Shown here: positions 51,834-60,211 of the stretch, piece after piece | How positions within the stretch are numbered: the first letter of the stretch is position 1 | Layout: each line of letters begins with the position of its first letter | Origin: Erythrobacter colymbi | GTDB taxonomy: Bacteria > Pseudomonadota > Alphaproteobacteria > Sphingomonadales > Sphingomonadaceae | Length of the DNA: 64,000 nucleotides | Assembly (NCBI RefSeq): GCF_002155685.1 | Contig: NZ_MUYK01000003.1 | Location: 372,001 to 436,000 of the forward strand | Reading direction: 5' to 3' | Position numbers and translations under genes: made by a program | The notes under the pieces: model-generated | Told to the model about the DNA's origin: nothing | Database searches by the model: none | Seen by the model: the letters and a program-made list of their open reading frames with translations, nothing else

Positions 51834-52787
51834 GTGAGCGAGACCGAAATCATCACCGGCACCATCCCCTCCCCCGCCCGCCTCGACAAGGCGCTGGCCG
51901 AGGCGACGGGGCTCAGCCGCGCGCGGGTGCAGGGGCTGATCGAGGAAGGCCGCGTCGATGTGGCGGGCAAGACCGCCACCAGCGCCTCGGCCAAGGTCGC
52001 GGCCGGAGCGCCGTTTCGCATCATCCTGGCCGCGGCCATTCCCGCCGCCGCGCAGCCCGAGGACATCCCGCTCGTCATCGCCTACGAGGACCAGCACCTC
52101 ATCGTGGTCGACAAGCCTGCGGGGATGGTCGTCCACCCGGCGGTGGGCAACATCACCGGCACGCTGGTCAACGCGCTGCTGCACCATTGCCGGGGGCAGC
52201 TTTCGGGCATCAACGGCGTCGCGCGGCCCGGGATCGTCCACCGGATCGACAAGGACACCTCGGGGCTGCTGGTCGTCGCCAAGTCCGATGCCGCGCACGA
52301 AGGGCTCGCCGCGCAGTTCGCCGCGCACACCGTCCACCGGCGCTATATCGCGGTCACCGCCGGCGTCCCCTCGCCCGCCGAGGGCACCATCGACGCGCGC
52401 GTCGGCCGGTCGGACGCGGACCGAAAGAAAATGACGGTGCTCCCCAACAATTCCTCGCGCGGGAAATCGGCGGTCACCCATTACAAGGTGCTGGAGAGGC
52501 TCGATGGGGCCGCGGTGATCGAATGCCGGCTGGAGACCGGCCGCACCCACCAGGTGCGCGTTCACTGCGCGTCAATCGGCCACCCCTTATTGGGAGACCC
52601 TGCCTATGGCCGAACACCCAGACCACTTCGCCCTGTCCTCGACCGACTCGGCTTCGCCCGCCAGGCGCTCCACGCCGCCGAACTGGGCTTCCAGCACCCG
52701 CTCACGGGCGAGATCGTGCAATTCCGGAGCAATCTGCCGCAAGACATGGCGGAACTGATCGACCAACTTCGTCGTTCTGATCGATGA
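51834..52787 (+). CDS. rluD: 23S rRNA pseudouridine synthase RluD
   Basis: 317 residues. S4 domain (RLDKALAEATGLSRARVQGLI) and catalytic domain with the aspartate in HRIDKDTSGLLVVAK, plus GRTHQVRVHCASIGHPLLGD. The length and the VHPAVGNITGTLVNALLHHC block fit RluD, which modifies helix 69 of 23S rRNA. The start is GTG 51834. Confidence 0.93.
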   Translation: MSETEIITGTIPSPARLDKALAEATGLSRARVQGLIEEGRVDVAGKTATSASAKVAAGAPFRIILAAAIPAAAQPEDIPLVIAYEDQHLIVVDKPAGMVVHPAVGNITGTLVNALLHHCRGQLSGINGVARPGIVHRIDKDTSGLLVVAKSDAAHEGLAAQFAAHTVHRRYIAVTAGVPSPAEGTIDARVGRSDADRKKMTVLPNNSSRGKSAVTHYKVLERLDGAAVIECRLETGRTHQVRVHCASIGHPLLGDPAYGRTPRPLRPVLDRLGFARQALHAAELGFQHPLTGEIVQFRSNLPQDMAELIDQLRRSDR

Positions 52788-52900
52788 ATAGTGCACACAA
52801 GCCCATTCAAGTGGTCTATATGTAACCCCGTGGCCCAGCGCGACGGATGCCCATCAGGGGTCCTTGCCGAGCGGTCGACACAAGAAAGGTTAGGTAAGCA

Positions 52901-53806
52901 GTGACCAAGTCTAAAGCCTCGTCGATGCCGGCGCTGAGCGGTGAGCAGAGCCTCAACCGCTATCTCGCCGAAATCCGCAAGTTCCCCGTGCTCACGGCCG
53001 AGCAGGAATACATGCTCGCCAAGCGCTATCAGGAACACGAAGACCCTGAGGCCGCCGCCCAGCTCGTTTCCAGCCACCTGCGGCTCGTCGCGAAGATCGC
53101 GATGGGATACCGCGGCTATGGCCTGCCCGTCGCCGACCTGATCTCGGAAGGCAACGTCGGCCTGATGCAGGGCGTCAAGAAGTTCGAACCCGATCGCGGC
53201 TTCCGCCTCGCGACCTACGCGATGTGGTGGATCAAGGCGTCGATCCAGGAATATATCCTGCGTTCGTGGAGCCTCGTGAAGATGGGGACCACCGCCGCGC
53301 AGAAGAAGCTGTTCTTCAACCTTCGCCGGATGAAGAAGAACCTCGACGCCTACGAGGACAGCGATCTGCGCCCCGACGATCTCGCCAAGATCGCGACCGA
53401 CCTCGGCGTGCCCGAGCAGGAAGTGGTCAACATGAACCGGCGCATGATGATGGGCGGCGATGCCTCGCTCAACGTCAGCTTGCGCGGGGCCGAGGAAGGC
53501 TCGGGCGAATGGCAGGACTGGCTGGCGGATGACCGCCCGCTCCAGGACGAGACCGTCGCGGAATCGCAAGAGGCACAGATGCGCATGGAAATGCTCGGCG
53601 AGGCGATGAACAGCCTCAACGAGCGCGAGCGCCACATCCTCACCGAACGCCGCCTGACCGAGAAGCCCCAGACGCTGGAAGAGCTCAGTCAGGAATACGA
53701 CGTCAGCCGCGAACGCATCCGCCAGATCGAGGTGCGCGCCTTCGAAAAGCTCCAGAAGGCGATGCAGCGGATCGCGGGCGAAAGGCTGCTGCCCGGTCTC
53801 GCCTGA
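52901..53806 (+). CDS. rpoH: RNA polymerase sigma-32 factor (heat shock)
   Basis: 301 residues, typical RpoH length. Region 2 (HLRLVAKIAMGYRGYGLPVAD, FEPDRGFRLATYAMWWIKASI) includes the -10 readers; the RpoH box QKKLFFNLRRMKKNL follows; region 4.2 ends in EELSQEYDVSRERIRQIEVRA. It directs heat-shock transcription. The start is GTG 52901 after AAAGGTTAGGTAAGCA. An intergenic segment of 113 bases upstream contains AT-rich TATATG near 52821, a possible -10, but I do not assert it. Confidence 0.96.
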   Translation: MTKSKASSMPALSGEQSLNRYLAEIRKFPVLTAEQEYMLAKRYQEHEDPEAAAQLVSSHLRLVAKIAMGYRGYGLPVADLISEGNVGLMQGVKKFEPDRGFRLATYAMWWIKASIQEYILRSWSLVKMGTTAAQKKLFFNLRRMKKNLDAYEDSDLRPDDLAKIATDLGVPEQEVVNMNRRMMMGGDASLNVSLRGAEEGSGEWQDWLADDRPLQDETVAESQEAQMRMEMLGEAMNSLNERERHILTERRLTEKPQTLEELSQEYDVSRERIRQIEVRAFEKLQKAMQRIAGERLLPGLA

Positions 53807-53843
53807 AGCATGGCGTAAGCGCCAGACGCAGACGATAAACAGC

Positions 53844-53880
53844 AAAGGCCGGGTGCAGCAGCATCCGGCCTTTTGTTTTG
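53844..53880 (+). terminator. Rho-independent terminator of rpoH
   Basis: GGCCGGGTGC pairs with GCATCCGGCC around AGCA (53848-53870), preceded by AAA and followed by TTTTGTTTTG. A strong terminator. Confidence 0.9.
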
Positions 53881-53890
53881 GGGGTCGAAG

Positions 53891-54271
53891 ATGTTTTTCA
53901 GGCGTAGCGCCATGACTCCGGATATGAAAAAGTCTCGCAAGTTCGTCGATGCGGCGGTCAAGGCGCATGGCGGGCGCGTGCTGGAGATCCGCGACGAAGG
54001 ACTGTCGCACGAACTCGTGTTCGAGGCTGCGGGCCGCACCTTCGCGCTCACATTCAAGTGCCGGGACGGACGGCATCTGCTCCACCACGATCAGGACCGC
54101 AAGATCGACATCTACCAGCTGCTCTACGGCTACAGGGGTGACATGGACGACATCGAAGCGATGGTCGCGTGGCTCAATCAGGCGCCCGGCCTGGGAGACT
54201 TCGATGGCTTCTTTCCCAAGATGTTGCGGGAGTATCTCAAAATGCTCGATAGCGCGGCAGATCGCGGATGA
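53891..54271 (+). CDS. Protein of unknown function
   Basis: About 126 residues from ATG 53891; ATG 53912 or 53924 are alternatives. No signal peptide or membrane segment. The sequence is mixed alpha/beta (FVDAAVKAHGGRVLEIRD, LSHELVFEAAGRTFALTFKC, IYQLLYGYRGDMDDIEAMV). It sits between two good terminators, so it is a separate transcript. I recognise no family. Confidence 0.65.
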   Translation: MFFRRSAMTPDMKKSRKFVDAAVKAHGGRVLEIRDEGLSHELVFEAAGRTFALTFKCRDGRHLLHHDQDRKIDIYQLLYGYRGDMDDIEAMVAWLNQAPGLGDFDGFFPKMLREYLKMLDSAADRG

Positions 54272-54300
54272 GTCTCGCGCCCAGCCGCTAAGGCTTTGCA

Positions 54301-54341
54301 AAGCCCTCCGGCCGCCCTAACACGGTAGCCGGAGGGCTTTT
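54301..54341 (+). terminator. Rho-independent terminator
   Basis: AAGCCCTCCGGC and GCCGGAGGGCTT pair across a 15-base loop and are followed by TTTTC. It ends the short transcript of the preceding gene and lies directly before the next ATG. Confidence 0.85.
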
Positions 54342-54344
54342 CAC

Positions 54345-54944
54345 ATGACCGCATTCGTCCGTCGCTTCGCCGCCGCCGTGCTGGCGCTGTTTTTCGCTGG
54401 CCTGGCTCCGGCGCAGGCGCAGACCGATGTGACGAATGCGCCCGACCCTTACGTCCATTCCGGCGCAGGCGTGCGCTTCCCCGCGACAGCAGGCGTGTTC
54501 CAGCGCGCGCGGATCGTCCATTATGATCCCAACGGCTATGACGCGAGCGTCGGCTACAAGGTCGCCGACATTCCCGGCGAGCTGACGCTCTATGTCTATC
54601 CCGATGACGGTGCCGCCTGCCAGGACTGGTTCGACGGGGCGGACGATGCGGTGCTGAAGCGCGGCACCGCCACCCGGGAGGCGGGCGCCGCGCCGATCCG
54701 GCTGTTTCCGGGCGTCAGCGTCGAGCAGTATTCGGCGCGCTACACCATCCCCGCGGGCACGCTCGACTACGACAATGCCGAGATCGCCTCGTACCTGTGG
54801 GTCGGCTGCCGCAAGGACGCCAAGGGGGATGGCTGGGTGATGAAGTACCGCGGCTCGTTCCTTGCCAGCGATGCGGCCAAGGCCGAGGTGCTGGTCAAGC
54901 AGCTCTTCGCCGCGGTCGACTGGAGCCCGCTGCTGGGCGGCTGA
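54345..54944 (+). CDS. Exported protein of unknown function
   Basis: 199 residues with a signal peptide (AAAVLALFFAGLAPAQAQ). The mature part is beta-rich and includes two cysteines (AACQDWF, VGCRKDA) that may form a disulfide, with strands VFQRARIVHYDPNGYDASVG, LTLYVYPDDGA and RYTIPAGTLDYDNAEIASY. No family recognised. Its start codon lies three bases after a terminator U-tract, so it must have a promoter inside or upstream of that hairpin or depend on read-through. Confidence 0.75.
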   Translation: MTAFVRRFAAAVLALFFAGLAPAQAQTDVTNAPDPYVHSGAGVRFPATAGVFQRARIVHYDPNGYDASVGYKVADIPGELTLYVYPDDGAACQDWFDGADDAVLKRGTATREAGAAPIRLFPGVSVEQYSARYTIPAGTLDYDNAEIASYLWVGCRKDAKGDGWVMKYRGSFLASDAAKAEVLVKQLFAAVDWSPLLGG

Positions 54945-55204
54945 AGCGCGCCGCATTTGTAGGCCGCGCCAGACCGGACTTAGCGCGGGTTCGCACGGAG
55001 CCAGACCCCCTCCAGACCCCCGCTAGGCCCATGTGGCGGGCACTCGGACGGCTGTTGGAGGGCAAGCGACCTCGCCGTTTGCCCCGGTTCTGTCGGGGAG
55101 TCCTATTCCGGTTGGATTCCAGCGCCTAACCCGTTGAATCGAGGCGACTCTGCGGCAGGCACAGGGTGCAAGGAACCACAGGCAAGGCTTTCCCCCTTCC
55201 AACA

Positions 55205-55230
55205 AAAAGGGCGCCCGCAAGCGCCCTTTT
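55205..55230. terminator. Bidirectional rho-independent terminator
   Basis: AAAAGGGCGC pairs with GCGCCCTTTT around CCGCAA. On the minus strand it is followed by TTTTTGTT and ends the amidohydrolase message, whose stop lies about 50 bases away. Confidence 0.85.
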
Positions 55231-55242
55231 GCCGTCCAGACT

Positions 55243-55272
55243 GCGTGAATGTTCCACGTGGAACATTCACGC
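55243..55272. promoter_or_regulatory. parS-like ParB-binding palindrome
   Basis: A perfect 30-bp palindrome with the core TGTTCCACGTGGAACA at 55250-55265. The universal chromosomal parS consensus is close to TGTTTCACGTGAAACA, and the CC/GG variant is accepted by ParB in several proteobacteria. It lies between a terminator and the stop of the amidohydrolase gene, with no par genes in the window. Confidence 0.6.
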
Positions 55273-55280
55273 CGTCAGGC

Positions 55281-56621
55281 TCACTTCTTCTTCGGCGCCA
55301 GATCCATCACCGCGGCGACCATCGCCTGGGTGCCGAGCACGATGCTCTCCTTCGGCGCGACCTGGAACAGCGGGGAGTGGTGTCCGGCAATCGCGGGGCC
55401 GCCCGCCTTGGCCGCGGCGAGGCGTTCGGGCGTGGTGCCACCGACCGCGAAGTAATAGCCCGGCACGCCCAGCCCCTCGGCGACGAAATAGGTGAAGTCC
55501 TCCGCGCCCATGTTCTTCTGCTCGAAGGGCACCACCACCCCCGGCCCCAGCGCCTTGGCGAGCGAGGCATTGAGGCGCTTGGCGAGCGCGGGGTCGTTGT
55601 TGGTCACCGGCGTCCCCTCGACCACGTTGACCACCACCGGCTTGTTATCGGGCAGGCCGTGGGCCTTGCCGATATTGGTGGCGATGCGGCGGATCGCGTC
55701 GATGGTCTGGGCGCGGGTTTCCTCGTCGTTGGCGCGCACCGTGACCTGCAGCTTGGCCTCGTCCGAGATGATGTTGTGCTTGGAGCCGGCATGGAAGGAG
55801 CCGACCGTCACCACCACCGGCTTGAGCGGCGAAATCTCTCGCGAATCAATGGATTGCAGCGCGGTCACGATCTGCGCGGCGATGTAGACCGGGTCCTTGC
55901 CAAGGTGCGGCGCGGCCCCGTGGGTGCCGATGCCCGGCACGATGATGTCGACCGAATCCGAGGAGGAATACTGGATGCCTTCGGATGCCGAGATGTGCCC
56001 CGTCTCCAGTTCGGCAGCGACATGGAAGGCGAGCGCATAGTCGGGCTTGCCAAAGCGGTCGTAGAGCTTGTCCTCCATCATCGCCTTGGCCCCGCCGACG
56101 CGTTCCTCGGCGGGCTGGACGATGAACATCACCGTGCCGCTCCACTTGTCCTTCATCGCCACCAGCCGCCGGGCGGTGCCGATCATCGAGGTGATGTGGG
56201 TGTCGTGCCCGCAGGCGTGCATGACGGGCGATTCCTTGCCGTCAGTGCCGATCTGCGTCGCCTTGGAGGCGTAGGCGAGCCCCGTCTTCTCCTCGACCGG
56301 CAGCCCGTCCATGTCGGCGCGGATCAGGATCAGCGGGCCCTTGCCGTTCTTCAGGATGCCGACCACGCCCGTGCCGCCGACGCCGGTGGTGACCTCGACC
56401 CCTGCGGCCTTCAACTCGGTCGCCATCTTCGCGGCGGTGCGGTTTTCGAGGAAGGACAGCTCGGGGTTCTGGTGGAAATCGAGGAACAGCGGGGCGAGGT
56501 AGCTGTCATACTCGGCCTCGATCGCCTTCTTGACGGCCGCATCCTGGGCAAGCGCGGGCTGCGCGGCGGTGGCGGCGAGCGCCAGCACGGCGGCGCTGGC
56601 GGCGAGTTGGAACAGGCGCAT
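55281..56621 (-). CDS. M20-family amidohydrolase, exported
   Basis: 446 residues with a signal peptide (LAASAAVLALAATAAQPALAQ), so periplasmic. M20D peptidase features: LFLDFHQNPELSF, LILIRADMDGLPV, MHACGHDTH with the metal cysteine/histidine pair, VQPAEERVGG with the catalytic Glu, the dimerisation domain (GTHGAAPHLGKDPVYIAAQIV) and GAEDFTYFVA at the end. Relatives hydrolyse hippurate, indole-acetyl-amino acids or N-acyl amino acids. The substrate is unknown. Confidence 0.92.
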   Translation of the reverse strand: MRLFQLAASAAVLALAATAAQPALAQDAAVKKAIEAEYDSYLAPLFLDFHQNPELSFLENRTAAKMATELKAAGVEVTTGVGGTGVVGILKNGKGPLILIRADMDGLPVEEKTGLAYASKATQIGTDGKESPVMHACGHDTHITSMIGTARRLVAMKDKWSGTVMFIVQPAEERVGGAKAMMEDKLYDRFGKPDYALAFHVAAELETGHISASEGIQYSSSDSVDIIVPGIGTHGAAPHLGKDPVYIAAQIVTALQSIDSREISPLKPVVVTVGSFHAGSKHNIISDEAKLQVTVRANDEETRAQTIDAIRRIATNIGKAHGLPDNKPVVVNVVEGTPVTNNDPALAKRLNASLAKALGPGVVVPFEQKNMGAEDFTYFVAEGLGVPGYYFAVGGTTPERLAAAKAGGPAIAGHHSPLFQVAPKESIVLGTQAMVAAVMDLAPKKK

Positions 56622-56722
56622 TCGGTATCTCCCCTGAATTGTTGGAGCTAGCTAACCGCGCTTGCCCTCCCCCCGCAAGCACCAAGCTTCCCACGCCCGT
56701 ATCGCTGCGCTAGAGCGAGGGC

Positions 56723-57394
56723 ATGGTGCGCACCGTCTTCCGCTATGCCGTCAAGGCCTTCGGGGCCTTCCTCGGGCTGACGCTGGTGCTGGTGGTGGCC
56801 TTCAAGTGGCTCCCCGTCCCCGTCACCGCGACGATGATCATGGACGGCAACGGCATCACCAAAGACTGGGAATCGCTCGACAATATCGACCGCAATCTGG
56901 TCTCCGCGGTGATCGCTTCGGAGGACCAGCGGTTCTGCCAGCACTCGGGCTTCGACACCGAGGCGATCGAGCAGGCGATGCGCGAGAACATGGAAGGCGG
57001 GAAGATCCGCGGCGGATCGTCGATCAGCCAGCAGACCGCCAAGAACGTGTTCCTGTGGCAGGGCGGCGGTTACTTCCGCAAGGTGCTGGAGGCGTGGTTC
57101 ACCTTCTGGATCGAGCTGGTCTGGGGCAAGCGGCGGATCATGGAAGTCTATCTCAACGTCGCCGAAACCGGGATCGGCACCTACGGCGCCGAGGCCGGGG
57201 CGCAGCGCTATTTCGGCCACTCCGCCGCGCGCCTCAGCCGTGACGAGGCGAGCCGGATGGCCGCGGCCCTCCCCAGCCCCAAGAAGCGCTCGGTCAAGGG
57301 GCCGGGCGGCTGGCTGGCGCGCCATGGCAACCGGATAGAGCGGCGCATCGGCATGGTCCGCCGCGACGGGCTCGACGCCTGCGTCTACGACTAA
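56723..57394 (+). CDS. mtgA: Monofunctional peptidoglycan glycosyltransferase
   Basis: 223 residues. One N-terminal membrane helix (FGAFLGLTLVLVVAFKWLPV) anchors a GT51 domain: catalytic Glu in ASEDQRFCQHSGFD, the GGSSISQQTAKN motif, second Glu region in RIMEVYLNVAETGIGTYGAEA, and ALPSPKKRSV. It polymerises lipid II into glycan strands in the periplasm. The length fits MtgA. Confidence 0.95.
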   Translation: MVRTVFRYAVKAFGAFLGLTLVLVVAFKWLPVPVTATMIMDGNGITKDWESLDNIDRNLVSAVIASEDQRFCQHSGFDTEAIEQAMRENMEGGKIRGGSSISQQTAKNVFLWQGGGYFRKVLEAWFTFWIELVWGKRRIMEVYLNVAETGIGTYGAEAGAQRYFGHSAARLSRDEASRMAAALPSPKKRSVKGPGGWLARHGNRIERRIGMVRRDGLDACVYD

Positions 57395-57462
57395 GGGCGG
57401 CTTGCCAAACGGGCCGGGGGCGCTCTATCCCGCCTCCCGGGGTCGCTTGTTGGGGAACAGGC

Positions 57463-58257
57463 ATGACGGGGCGGATCGGAACAGGACTGGGCACGGGCCT
57501 ACTCGCGGCGGTGCTGGCGGCAAGCGTGGGCGCGGCTTCGGCGCAGGACAGCGGCGGCGGGGCTCGGCACTTCGAACGGTTCACGACCCATGAATTGCTC
57601 GTGTGCGAAGCCGCCTCAGGTTTGATGCAGGACCTTAATTCGGGCGACATCAAGGCCCATTATCTCGAGAATTTCTACGCCTTTCGCGAAAGGACCCGCG
57701 GGATAGGTGATCCAATCGAGGTGTTCACCGACCGGGTCTACCTGCTCTTCCACAATCTTTCGCGCGAGGAACTGGGCTCGCTCGCCGATGCCTGCGAGCG
57801 GACTCTCGAACAGGATGAAGCGCCAGCGCGTTTCGTGATGATCCGGCCCGAGACCATCGGCGAGGCGGCCTTCGCGACCTTCACCGCAACCCGCGCCGCA
57901 GACCGGGCGGCAGCCGAACGGGGACGGCTGGCATTCGAGCAGGAAGAACGCGAGCGGCAGCGCGCCGATGCCGCCCGGCTCGACAGCGAATGCCGCGCGA
58001 TCGTCGATGCCGGAGTCGAGAAAGCCACCCGCAATTTCCGGCAGGCGCAAGGCGAAGTGCAGGTGTGGATCCGCGCCGGCAGCTTCGGTTCGCCGCCGGG
58101 ACAATACGACATCCAGAACGGCTGCAGCGCGATCGACAGCGCCGGCAGCCAGCTCAACGCCAAGCAGTGCCCTGCCGAATATGCCAATGCGCTGATGAAA
58201 TTCCGCGCGGGCTACTTCATCGATTTCAACGGCAGCGGCGGTTTCTCCTGCAATTAG
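57463..58257 (+). CDS. Exported protein of unknown function
   Basis: 264 residues with a signal peptide (GTGLLAAVLAASVGAASAQD). A helical, heavily charged middle (RAADRAAAERGRLAFEQEER, ~145-165) suggests a short coiled coil. Four or more cysteines (LVCEAAS, LADACERT, DSECRAIV, NGCSAID, KQCPAEY, FSCN) point to disulfides. No family recognised. It precedes the CDF transporter gene, with no obvious link. Confidence 0.75.
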   Translation: MTGRIGTGLGTGLLAAVLAASVGAASAQDSGGGARHFERFTTHELLVCEAASGLMQDLNSGDIKAHYLENFYAFRERTRGIGDPIEVFTDRVYLLFHNLSREELGSLADACERTLEQDEAPARFVMIRPETIGEAAFATFTATRAADRAAAERGRLAFEQEERERQRADAARLDSECRAIVDAGVEKATRNFRQAQGEVQVWIRAGSFGSPPGQYDIQNGCSAIDSAGSQLNAKQCPAEYANALMKFRAGYFIDFNGSGGFSCN

Positions 58258-58314
58258 CGCAGCATGATCGTCGCGCGTGACGCGGGCCATGCTTGCGGCT
58301 ACAAGCGCCTGACG

Positions 58315-59277
58315 ATGGCCCACGCGCACGCCCATAACCACCTCGACCATGCTCACGCGCATGGCCACGGGCATGGCCACGCACACGGGCATGGACACAG
58401 CCACGCGCCCAAGGATTTCGGCCGCGCCTTCGCGATCGGGATCGGCCTCAACCTCGCCTTTGTCGGGATCGAGGCGGTGGCGGGGCTTGCCTATGGCTCG
58501 ATGGCGCTGGTGGCGGATGCGGGGCACAACCTGTCCGACGTGCTCGCCCTCGCGCTCGCATGGATCGCCAGCATCGCCGCCAAGCGCCCGGCTTCGGGCC
58601 GCTTCACCTATGGCTACAAGAGCTCGACCATCCTCGCCGCCCTCGCCAATGCGCTGCTGCTGGCGGTGGCAATCGGGGCGCTGCTGTTCGAGACGGTGCA
58701 GCGGATCATGGCCCCGGGCGAGCCGCAGGGCATGGCGATGATCGTCGTCGCCGGGATCGGCATCGCGATCAACACGGCGACCGCGCTACTGTTTCTGCGC
58801 GGGCAGGACGATCTCAACATCCGCGGCGCCTATCTCCACATGGCCGCCGATGCGGCGGTCTCGCTCGGCGTGGTGCTGGCGGGGCTCGGCATCCTCGTCA
58901 CGGGCCTTGCGTGGATCGACCCGCTGGTGAGCCTCGTGATCCTGCTGGTGATCGCCTGGGGCACCTGGGGCCTCGCGCGCGACAGCCTGACGATGGGCCT
59001 CCTCGCCGCGCCCGAGCGGATCGACCTCGCGGAGGTGAAGGCGCATCTCGCCGGCCTCGAGGGGGTGACCGCGGTCCACGATCTCCATGTCTGGCCGATG
59101 TCGACCACCGAGGTCGCGCTGACCGCGCATCTGGTGATGCCCGGCCGCCCGGCCTCCACCGCCTTCCTGCGCGATGTCGCGCACGGCCTCGAACACCGCT
59201 TCGGGGTCGGCCATGCCACCTTGCAGGTCGAGAGCGGTGACGAGCCCTGCGGCGTGCCCTGCGGAGCCGATTGCTGA
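58315..59277 (+). CDS. Cation diffusion facilitator, zinc-type (ZitB/CzcD-like)
   Basis: 320 residues from ATG 58315; an in-frame ATG at 58264 would add a non-typical 17 residues. A His-rich cytoplasmic start (HAHAHGHGHGHAHGHGHSH) binds metal. Six helices follow with the transport sites ADAGHNLSDVLALALAW and AYLHMAADAAVSLGVV (HxxxD pairs). The C-terminal ferredoxin-like domain includes VHDLHVWPMSTTEVALTAHL. Probably proton-coupled Zn2+ (or Cd2+/Co2+) efflux from the cytoplasm. Its stop overlaps the sigma factor start (TGATG). Confidence 0.94.
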   Translation: MAHAHAHNHLDHAHAHGHGHGHAHGHGHSHAPKDFGRAFAIGIGLNLAFVGIEAVAGLAYGSMALVADAGHNLSDVLALALAWIASIAAKRPASGRFTYGYKSSTILAALANALLLAVAIGALLFETVQRIMAPGEPQGMAMIVVAGIGIAINTATALLFLRGQDDLNIRGAYLHMAADAAVSLGVVLAGLGILVTGLAWIDPLVSLVILLVIAWGTWGLARDSLTMGLLAAPERIDLAEVKAHLAGLEGVTAVHDLHVWPMSTTEVALTAHLVMPGRPASTAFLRDVAHGLEHRFGVGHATLQVESGDEPCGVPCGADC

Positions 59278-59864
59278 TGGCCGCGCGCCCCCGCCCTTCC
59301 TCCGACGAAGCGCGCGAGGCGCTGCGCGACGCGATGGCGCGGCTGGCCGAGGGCGACCAGTCGGCGCTCGAGGAAATCTACCGTGCGACGCGGGTGAAGC
59401 TATTCGGCATCACCTTGCGTATCTTGGGGGATCGAAAGGAAGCCGAGGACGCCTTGCAGGACGTCTATGTCAATCTCTGGCAGCGGGCCGACCGCTATGA
59501 CCCGACCCGCGCGAGCCCGATCGCGTGGCTGGCGGCGTTCGCGCGCAACCGCGCGATCGACCGGCTGCGCACGGGCAAGGTACGCGCCGGCGCCGTGCCG
59601 GTGGAAGAGGCAGCCCCCCTCCCCGACGAAACTCCGCTGGCCGATGCGCTGCTGGTCGATGCCGAACAGACCGCGCAGATCCACAAGTGCCTCGGCGCTC
59701 TGGACGCGCGCACGCAGGGCCACATCCGCGCCGCCTTCTTCGAGGGCAAGACCTATGCCCAGCTGGCCGAGGCGGCTGACGTTCCGCTCGGCACGATGAA
59801 GAGCTGGATCCGCCGCGGGCTGCAACGCCTGCGCGCCTGTCTCGAAGCGAGCGAGGCGGCATGA
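59277..59864 (+). CDS. ECF sigma factor (SigK-like)
   Basis: 195 residues with region 2 (EIYRATRVKLFGITLRIL, DALQDVYVNLWQRADRYDP, AWLAAFARNRAIDRLR) and region 4 (FEGKTYAQLAEAADVPLGTM, SWIRRGLQRLRAC). The pattern of ECF, RskA-like anti-sigma and fasciclin proteins is seen in many bacteria. ATG 59277 overlaps the CDF stop; a TTG at 59271 is upstream. The anti-sigma gene follows with an ATGA overlap. Confidence 0.93.
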   Translation: MAARPRPSSDEAREALRDAMARLAEGDQSALEEIYRATRVKLFGITLRILGDRKEAEDALQDVYVNLWQRADRYDPTRASPIAWLAAFARNRAIDRLRTGKVRAGAVPVEEAAPLPDETPLADALLVDAEQTAQIHKCLGALDARTQGHIRAAFFEGKTYAQLAEAADVPLGTMKSWIRRGLQRLRACLEASEAA

Positions 59865-60193
59865 GCGCGCCCGAGGACACCATGCCGACCGAGCCGACCC
59901 GCGACGATCCGATGATCGCCGCCGAGTGGGCATTGGGACTGCTGGAGGGCGAGGAGCTGCTCGCCGCGCGCGGCAAGTATGCGACCGATCCGGCCTTCGC
60001 CTGGCGCAAGGAATGGTGGGACGACTGGTTCGCCCCGCTCTCCGACGCCATGCCGGGTGCAGAGCCGGGCGATCACGTGTGGGACGGCATCGCCGCGCGC
60101 GTGGCGGCGGCATCCCCTGCGGCTCCGGCCGAGCCTGCCGCTCCGGCTACCAATGTCGTCGAGCTTCAGGCGCGGGTGCGCCGCTGGCAGTGA
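59861..60193 (+). CDS. Anti-sigma factor, N-terminal fragment (gene split by an in-frame TGA)
   Basis: 110 residues. It has the RskA-type anti-sigma domain (AAEWALGLLEGEELLAARGKY, FAWRKEWWDDWFAPLSDAMP, HVWDGIAARV) that binds the sigma factor. The frame then meets TGA at 60191-60193 directly after RRWQ, where homologues go on into a membrane helix; translation continues in the same frame for 148 codons after it. TGG to TGA is the simplest cause. If real, a soluble fragment without membrane anchor would be made. The gene overlaps the sigma factor stop. Confidence 0.85.
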   Translation: MSAPEDTMPTEPTRDDPMIAAEWALGLLEGEELLAARGKYATDPAFAWRKEWWDDWFAPLSDAMPGAEPGDHVWDGIAARVAAASPAAPAEPAAPATNVVELQARVRRWQ

Positions 60194-60211
60194 GTCGCGG
60201 GGCTGTCCTCG

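Larger units (their letters stand above)
54945..55280. other. Gene-free region carrying a terminator and a parS-like palindrome
   Basis: Between 54945 and 55200 I see no credible gene; the short open frames have no coding character. Some weak hairpins occur (CCCCGGTTCTGTCGGGG near 55081), and an unknown RNA cannot be excluded. The right end holds a bidirectional terminator and a 30-bp palindrome. Confidence 0.6.

Noticed and set aside
52788..52900. Possible promoter or RNA thermometer upstream of rpoH
   Set aside because: A TATATG box and a small GGATGCCC/GGGGTCC hairpin are present, but spacing to a -35 and pairing with the start region are not convincing by eye.
54945..55200. Possible small RNA in the gap after the exported protein at 54345
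   Set aside because: Weak hairpins exist but no canonical RNA family signature (tRNA, tmRNA, SRP, 6S) and no clear promoter could be seen.
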